Positions 30,200-34,567 of a DNA stretch of 34,567 nt are shown here, one piece after another. This DNA comes from a bacterium. Lineage in GTDB: Bacteria > Spirochaetota > UBA4802 > UBA5550. The notes under the pieces were generated by a model. That model was not told the DNA's origin. It saw only the letters and a list, made by a program, of their open reading frames with translations, and made no database searches. The position numbers and the translations under genes were made by a program. The stretch is taken from the NCBI GenBank assembly GCA_024224995.1, contig JAAENB010001116.1, forward strand, positions 1 through 34,567. The letters are read 5' to 3'. The stretch's first letter is position 1; every line of letters starts with the position of its first letter.

Positions 30200-31834
30200 A
30201 TGGAAACCATTGAGTACACACCAAAAGAGAAGCTGGAAATACGCGGTAGTGTTATATATATCATTATTCTTTCAATAATGACCGGTCTTGCTCCTATATT
30301 TCAACGTCTGGGCGGAAGCGAGTGGGTAGATATTACAAAAACAACCGGCGCTTACGCATTTGTTATTATCCTGTCCTTCTTCATTTATAGAAAGAAAAAA
30401 AGAAAAGATAACGCTCTTGTCCTTACCTGGGTTGTAGCCATTCTAACATCACTCTTTGCTCTTTACGCCCGGTATGTATACACGCAAGTAAGCTGGGAAT
30501 ACGCTCTACAGGGTGTGCATATTCATGGCGTCTCCCTTGTTACGCTTATAGTTCTTCAATTTCTTTATAACAGAACTGTTTACATCGTTTGTTATGTCAT
30601 GGCCATGACTGGCTGGTTTGGTTTCCTTCTCTGGGCAGGTCTTGTTGAGGATGTCCCCATGCAAATGAAAGGAATTATAGACGGACAACCCTTTTATGGG
30701 ATCGTCAGCCTCAGGCAGGTATATTTTATGCTCATGATGACCATTGTCGGGTATATTAACTACAAAAACATCCCCGTTATTGAAGACTTCGACCGCATGA
30801 CCGGGCGGCAGCGTAAAAAGATCGAACATCAATCCGAACAGCAGCGCCTTATTGCCGAAGAGGTTAAATCAAAAATGGAAAACCTCTTTGAACAGGTCGA
30901 CAAACAGAATGTTGAATTAAACAATTTCAACGACCGGCTCCAGACCCAGGCTTCCACCTTTGAAGAAATATCCTCCACGGTTGAAGAACTGCTCAGCTCC
31001 TCGGACCGTATTTCCGATGTTGCCGGGGAACAGGTTGAAGCGAACAGCAACATGAAATTTACCATGGAAGAATTCTTTGAAATTAAAGAACAGACCAAAC
31101 TGAAACTCAATGCCTCCCTGGTTAACATTGAAACCGTTGTGAATCAAACCAACGTGGGCAACGACATTCTTGAAAAAGTTGAAACAACTATCATGGAGAT
31201 CAAAGGCCAGAGCGATAAAATCGGCGAGACGATTAAGGTGATTATCGATATCGCGGACCAGATTAACCTGCTTTCCCTCAATGCCAGCATTGAAGCTGCC
31301 CGTGCCGGTGAGCACGGCAAAGGTTTTGCTGTTGTTGCAGACGAAGTTGGCAAACTCGCGTCTCTTACGGGCGACAGCATCAAAGAAATAGACTCGGTTC
31401 TTGCCATTAATGCCGAAAAGATCGATTCCGGAGTTAGCATTATCAAAGACGCTTCGGAAAATATTAAAAACATGATCGATGAAATGCTTCAAAGCTCCGA
31501 AAAGATCAATGACCTTCGCGATAATATCTTTCTTGAGGAAAAATTTCTCAAAGGCATTGACAAGCAAATGAAGATGAATGTTGAACTCTCCCAGATTACA
31601 GGTACCGGTACCAGCGAGCAGAAACACGCTCTTGAAGCCACGTCCAGTGCCATTGAGAACCTTAACGATGAACTCTCGTCCATGGCTGAAGGAATTAATA
31701 TCATAGCTATTACTTCCCAGATTATTCTGGAAGACGCGAAGCTCCTCATTGAACGGGCCGACCTGGCTGTGGAAGCGAACGAACTCGAGATCGATGGTGA
31801 AGCCGCGGCCCCCCATCCCCCGAAGGAGGCGTAA
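30200..31834 (+). CDS. Methyl-accepting chemotaxis protein with six-helix membrane sensor
   Basis: This 544-residue chemoreceptor has six hydrophobic segments in its first 190 residues (about 16-34, 50-63, 73-95, 109-122, 126-148, 168-190), suggesting sensing within or near the membrane. There is no periplasmic ligand domain and no HAMP. The cytoplasmic coiled coil includes the CheA/CheW-binding tip [20 protein letters not shown] then [15 protein letters not shown]. The protein ends with an acidic-proline tail ([15 protein letters not shown]). It lies 153 bp after the MoxR gene and 22 bp before the VWA gene, so it shares their transcript or at least the latter. TTAGG stands about nine bases before the ATG. 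Confidence 0.88.
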   Translation: METIEYTPKEKLEIRGSVIYIIILSIMTGLAPIFQRLGGSEWVDITKTTGAYAFVIILSFFIYRKKKRKDNALVLTWVVAILTSLFALYARYVYTQVSWEYALQGVHIHGVSLVTLIVLQFLYNRTVYIVCYVMAMTGWFGFLLWAGLVEDVPMQMKGIIDGQPFYGIVSLRQVYFMLMMTIVGYINYKNIPVIEDFDRMTGRQRKKIEHQSEQQRLIAEEVKSKMENLFEQVDKQNVELNNFNDRLQTQASTFEEISSTVEELLSSSDRISDVAGEQVEANSNMKFTMEEFFEIKEQTKLKLNASLVNIETVVNQTNVGNDILEKVETTIMEIKGQSDKIGETIKVIIDIADQINLLSLNASIEAARAGEHGKGFAVVADEVGKLASLTGDSIKEIDSVLAINAEKIDSGVSIIKDASENIKNMIDEMLQSSEKINDLRDNIFLEEKFLKGIDKQMKMNVELSQITGTGTSEQKHALEATSSAIENLNDELSSMAEGINIIAITSQIILEDAKLLIERADLAVEANELEIDGEAAAPHPPKEA

Positions 31835-31856
31835 GAGTTATTGCCGGGGTTTGTGT

Positions 31857-33290
31857 ATGAACAGTAAATTAGAAACAACCCTGGAAGAACTCTGGAAAAG
31901 GAGCCGCTTTACCTCCTACTTTTTCCAGTCCGTGCAATTTTCCGAAGAAAACTCCATCCCTACCCTGGCGCTCACGATCTACACGTCCAGGCTTACCCTT
32001 TTTTACAACTCTGACTTTATTGAACAGACCGGGTCCGAAGAACTCATTGGCCTCCTGGTCCATGAAATGCTCCATATCATCCTCTCCCATAATCACCGCG
32101 CCTTTCCGGGCGACGATATCTTTTTACAAAACCTTGCCCAGGATATGGTTATCAACTCGTATATTCTCGACATGGAAGAGCTCTTCTTTTCCGGGAAAAA
32201 CCGCTACGGCAATGAGATCCCCCTGTTGGTTATTCCCTGGGGCCTGCCCATGATTCCCATGAAATTCCACCGGCAAACAGGCATTCAGGACCCGTCGTGG
32301 GAAGAAGTATACCGCTGGCTTAAAAATCTGCCCCCGGAAGATCTTCCCAAATTCAAAGGAGACCTTTCCGATTCCGATTCCGACGCGGAAGATTCCGAAA
32401 ACAAATTCTCCTCCGACGAAAGCAGCCCCAACGCGGATGAAGCCGCGGCCGCTTCCCCGGATTCGGAACCCAGAGAACCAAAAGACCGTTCCGCTCCTCC
32501 TATGGACGGGCTTTCTTTTACCGACAATAACGACAACCCCCTGCCCGCGGGCATGCACCTGTTCCACAATCCCCGGCTGGACCAGGATCTCGATTCCGTT
32601 AAAGAACGGTTTTTAAACTTTGCCCTGAGAGACGATTCCGTTAAAGAAGAACGCCCCTTCCAGGAAATCTCCGCGCTCATTGAACGGGTGAGGCAGGTAG
32701 ATACCAGCTCCTGGCGCCATATGATCAAAAGCCTTGTTGACTATTCTTCCCAATCAAAAGATTGGATCTATACCTACGGCAGGTTTAACCGCCGCTATTT
32801 TACCCAGGGCATTTACGCTCCCGGCAGGATCTTCCAGGAAAAAGAAGCCCTTACGGTTGTTGTTGATGTGTCCGCCTCCATGGTTATGACCCCGGGCGAG
32901 CTTGAGGCCGCTTTCGGCGTGGTTGAAGATCTTATGAGCAAATACATTGTCCACCTTCTCTGCATCGATGAAAATGTTTTTGTGCCGGAGAAAAAAGATA
33001 ACCGCTTTGTTGCTGCCCCTTCCTCCGGCGCTGCCTCTTACGTTTATAAAAAAGGCGACTGGAAATTTATCAAAAGCGGCACCAGCGGCACCACGTTCTT
33101 TGCCTCCCTTTTCAATAAACACATGAAAAACCACAGAGAAATGCTGATAATCATTACCGACGGTTTCATATACGACATTGACCAATTACGCAAATACTCC
33201 CCCACTCTCTGGGTCATCTCCGGCAACCGGCCCGATCCTTTTGCCGCGCCCTTTGGGAGAGTTGTGGAGATAAAAGAGAAAAAAGTTTGA
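31857..33290 (+). CDS. VWA-like / HExxH metallopeptidase protein (DUF2201 type), MoxR partner
   Basis: This is a 477-residue protein. The N-terminal half has HEMLH (His69-His73) followed by LSHNHR, a zincin-like metal site. An acidic, serine-rich linker follows (about 160-215, DLSDSDSDAEDSEN). The C-terminal domain has VVDVSAS (Asp337-Ser341), the DxSxS metal-ion-dependent adhesion motif of VWA folds, and LIIITDGFIYDI at the end. Proteins of this architecture are classically adjacent to a MoxR ATPase, as here (28892-30046). ATG 31857 is chosen since an earlier in-frame ATG at 31749 lies within the chemoreceptor gene and would add 36 unrelated residues. The ribosome site is weak (GGGG). The stop codon falls in a heptad array. 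Confidence 0.85.
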   Translation: MNSKLETTLEELWKRSRFTSYFFQSVQFSEENSIPTLALTIYTSRLTLFYNSDFIEQTGSEELIGLLVHEMLHIILSHNHRAFPGDDIFLQNLAQDMVINSYILDMEELFFSGKNRYGNEIPLLVIPWGLPMIPMKFHRQTGIQDPSWEEVYRWLKNLPPEDLPKFKGDLSDSDSDAEDSENKFSSDESSPNADEAAAASPDSEPREPKDRSAPPMDGLSFTDNNDNPLPAGMHLFHNPRLDQDLDSVKERFLNFALRDDSVKEERPFQEISALIERVRQVDTSSWRHMIKSLVDYSSQSKDWIYTYGRFNRRYFTQGIYAPGRIFQEKEALTVVVDVSASMVMTPGELEAAFGVVEDLMSKYIVHLLCIDENVFVPEKKDNRFVAAPSSGAASYVYKKGDWKFIKSGTSGTTFFASLFNKHMKNHREMLIIITDGFIYDIDQLRKYSPTLWVISGNRPDPFAAPFGRVVEIKEKKV

Positions 33291-33359
33291 AGTTTGAAGT
33301 TTGAAGAAAACTTGCTCCGGCCAAAACAACTTTAAACTTGAAACTTCAAACCTCAAACT
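33283..33359. repeat. Inverted AAGTTTnA heptad arrays, locus 5
   Basis: Three AAGTTTG units at 33283-33306 are followed, after a 24-base spacer, by heptads in the opposite orientation (33331-33359), giving an imperfect hairpin between the VWA gene and the repeat-protein gene. The left array supplies the VWA gene's last codons and stop (AAAGTTTGA). Confidence 0.8.
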
Positions 33360-33379
33360 ATTTTTTTAGGAGCAGTGCC

Positions 33380-34087
33380 ATGAAAGAAAAAAACTCATTA
33401 ACAAAACTCTCCCCACGGGCTATATTCCAATCCGGGTGCAGTGACCCGGAGTTTGATTTCGACGCCGGGATAGAGGCTCTTCTGGGCTGCAAAAATCCCG
33501 AGATTATTTTTTTGGCGGGGAAGCAGTGGGAGCAGTTTGATTATTCCCGGGGTTTAGACGCGCTTATCGCCCTTAGCAGTACGGAGTATATTTATCACGC
33601 AGGGACGTACTGGCCGGAGTTTGATTATGAGAAAGGTCTTTCCGTGCTTATTAAAATTGCCGATCCTCATTACCTGTACCGGGCAGGCCGGTTCTGGAAA
33701 AAGTTCGATTTTGAGCGGGGGCTGGACGCTATTGTGGCTCTTAATATTCCACGGTTTATTTATTATTCGGGGCAGGAGTGGAAGCAGTTTAATTTCTCAA
33801 AAGGGTTTAATGCCCTGGTAAAGACCGGGAACGCGGAGTATATTTTTTACGCAGGGTCTCATTGGGATGAGTTTGATTACAAACAGGGGTTTGCTGCCCT
33901 GGTGAGGTCCGGAAACCCGGAGTTTGTTTTTAAAGCGGGTACTCTCTGGAAAGAGTTTGATTTTTCAAAGGCCTGGCGCGTACTGGAAGACGCCGTTGCT
34001 GTCGGCGCGCGATGGCGCGGGAAGGCGCTGGAGAACGCGGAGTGGAAGGTTGGGCTGAAGGGGTTGTGGGCGGAGTTGTGTTTGTGA
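33380..34087 (+). CDS. Protein of seven 28-residue tandem repeats
   Basis: This 235-residue protein has no signal peptide. Seven repeats of exactly 28 residues run from about residue 12 to 207. Each has the pattern P-E-x-I-(F/Y)-x-A-G-x-x-W-x-x-F-D-(F/Y)-x-x-G-(L/F)-x-A-L-(I/V). Tryptophans stand at 50, 78, 106, 134, 162 and 190, six times at spacing 28 with no insertions. Repeat 1 lacks the tryptophan and the last repeat is degenerate. Each unit reads as two short helices, so a right-handed helical solenoid for protein binding is plausible. I do not recognise the family. ATG 33380 has AGGAG seven bases upstream; the earlier in-frame ATG at 33338 lies in the heptad array. It follows the VWA gene by 89 bp on the same strand. 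Confidence 0.82.
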   Translation: MKEKNSLTKLSPRAIFQSGCSDPEFDFDAGIEALLGCKNPEIIFLAGKQWEQFDYSRGLDALIALSSTEYIYHAGTYWPEFDYEKGLSVLIKIADPHYLYRAGRFWKKFDFERGLDAIVALNIPRFIYYSGQEWKQFNFSKGFNALVKTGNAEYIFYAGSHWDEFDYKQGFAALVRSGNPEFVFKAGTLWKEFDFSKAWRVLEDAVAVGARWRGKALENAEWKVGLKGLWAELCL

Positions 34088-34153
34088 GAGCAGCTGACCC
34101 TGCGAAGCAGGGAAAAATAGGTCAGAAACTGTGCCGACACCGGGGTCTGTTTT
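34086..34153 (+). repeat. GAGAGCAGCTGACCC element followed by a 45-bp direct repeat, copy 1
   Basis: GAGAGCAGCTGACCC starts within the stop codon of the repeat-protein gene. It is followed by a hairpin CCCTGC-GAA-GCAGGG (34098-34112), GGGAAAAATA, and a 29-bp repeat (34125-34153, GAAACTGTG to GGGGTCTGTTTT). The latter recurs at 34306-34334 with 26 of 29 identical, also after GGGAAAAATA. No coding sequence is credible in 34088-34567; open frames there are made of repeats. Confidence 0.75.
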
Positions 34154-34205
34154 GCGAAGGTGCTCCGGGCGAGGTGTGCGACCCCTGCGAGGGGTTTGGT
34201 TCTGA

Positions 34206-34231
34206 GAGACGTTGCAGTGCAACGCCTTTAC
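34206..34231. repeat. GTTGC-AG-TGCAAC palindrome, copy 2
   Basis: GAGACGTTGC, then AG, then TGCAACGCCTTTAC. It matches copy 1 at 21831-21855 in all but four or five positions. Confidence 0.75.
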
Positions 34232-34287
34232 TGGCTGGTTTCTGGCCAGGGCTATGGAGATTCCGGGAAGGGTGCGGCCCCGGCAGG

Positions 34288-34334
34288 GCGGGGAAAAATA
34301 CGGAAGAAACTGTGTTGATACCGGGGTCTGTTTT
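34288..34334 (+). repeat. 45-bp direct repeat, copy 2
   Basis: GCAGGGCGGGGAAAAATACG, then the 29-bp GAAACTGTG...GGGGTCTGTTTT unit (34306-34334). It is the second copy of the unit at 34108-34153, 180 bp apart. Confidence 0.75.
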
Positions 34335-34340
34335 CAGCGG

Positions 34341-34361
34341 CCCCCCAACCCCCGGAGGGGG
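34341..34361. repeat. CCCCC-GGA-GGGGG hairpin
   Basis: CCCCC (34349-34353) and GGGGG (34357-34361) pair around three bases, preceded by CCCCCCAA. A related CCCCC-TC-GGGGG stem lies at 34427-34438 with two further G runs. Such C/G-run repeats are typical of intergenic DNA in many environmental genomes. Confidence 0.65.
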
Positions 34362-34493
34362 CGCAAGAGTTTTTGGAAAGGCGCTGTACCTTTGGGGGTT
34401 TTGAAACCTTTTTTCATCATCTTCTTCCCCCTCGGGGGGATAGGGGGGATCGTGCCCCATAAGGGGGAAAGGGGGCAAGCAAAAAGAGTTTCT

Positions 34494-34567
34494 TGAGAGC
34501 AGCTGACCCCGCAGAGCGGGCTATATAAGGTATATCAACCCGGAATGTAAATTATGCCTACCGGGAG
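34494..34567 (+). repeat. Composite repeat copy at the window end, inverted relative to 90-166
   Basis: GAGAGCAGCTGACCCC with hairpin CCCGC-AGA-GCGGG (34508-34520), GGTATATC, then AATGTAAATTATGCCTACC. The sequence continues beyond the window and matches, in reverse complement, positions 90-166. It would enter another copy of the long hairpin element seen at 1-113. Confidence 0.8.

Noticed and set aside
30917..31816. Minus-strand open frame of 299 codons
   Set aside because: It is the shadow of the chemoreceptor gene on the other strand; the receptor has all family motifs.
33283..33359. CRISPR array made of heptads
   Set aside because: Units are seven bases with no spacers and no cas genes nearby.
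33380..34087. CRISPR-like or minisatellite repeat
   Set aside because: The 84-bp period is seen in the protein, but the DNA copies have diverged and there are no unique spacers.
34012..34496. Several open frames (plus and minus) at the window end
   Set aside because: They are translations of GC-rich repeat blocks, overlap each other in all frames and have no protein-like features.
1..34567. Whole window as a 34-kb transposon with terminal inverted repeats
   Set aside because: There is no transposase, recombinase or conjugation gene, the content is chromosomal, and the terminal repeat has another partial copy inside (34086), so it is a dispersed repeat.

Overview
This window looks like chromosomal DNA from a free-living, motile, Gram-negative environmental bacterium. 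It encodes an RND inner-membrane pump, a TolC-type outer-membrane protein, a lipoprotein and two chemoreceptors. Base composition is moderate (low-to-mid 40s % GC by eye). The style of the genes (tandem large acyl-CoA dehydrogenases, GH1 plus GPH sugar symporter, unusual chemoreceptors, ribbon-helix-helix proteins) would fit a spirochaete-like lineage, but no rRNA, tRNA or clade marker is present, so the phylum is only a guess. No CRISPR array, integrase or transposase gene was found.

Layout. 1-234: palindromic repeat element, inverted copy of the repeat at the window end, and a terminator. 235-3776 (-): two tandem acyl-CoA dehydrogenase paralogues, each with its own ribosome binding site and terminator. 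3820-3991: a 172-bp MITE-like element with a perfect 35-bp hairpin. 4252-5362: TetR regulator convergent with a tandem ribbon-helix-helix protein. 5497-9138 (+): promoter and operator, GH1 beta-glucosidase, GPH-type sugar symporter (coupled by a 1-base overlap), a second palindromic element, and a second TetR regulator. 9107-12011 (-): a P-loop ATPase and a TPR protein in overlapping frames, a candidate NTPase-scaffold signalling or conflict module. 12225-14027 (+): chemoreceptor with a CxxCH (haem-type) sensor. 14099-18794 (-): outer-membrane factor then RND transporter, with no adaptor gene. 19050-20861 (+): PAS-degenerate GGDEF-EAL phosphodiesterase. 20838-24854 (-): two unknown genes, a membrane-anchored AraC regulator and a metallophosphoesterase lipoprotein. 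24977-26803 (+): secreted transglutaminase-like protein. 26854-28545 (-): AAA-like/PD-(D/E)XK protein. 28892-34087 (+): MoxR ATPase, six-TM chemoreceptor, HExxH/VWA protein, and a protein of seven exact 28-residue repeats. 34088-34567: dense non-coding repeats.

How the genes work together. The GH1 enzyme and symporter form an obvious glycoside uptake and hydrolysis operon, probably controlled by a flanking TetR. The MoxR and VWA/metallopeptidase genes are a recognised chaperone-like pairing, here with a chemoreceptor between them and a solenoid repeat protein after them. The ATPase/TPR pair and the 23230-24854 pair are the least explained parts.

A striking overall feature is the number of small intergenic repeat families: long hairpins with a conserved tip, GAGCGGAGyCGA hairpins, AAGTTTnA heptads, GTTGC/GCAAC palindromes and a GAGAGCAGCTGACCC element. 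Several reach into gene ends. The window ends are inverted copies of one composite repeat, which may mean that these are assembly break points.
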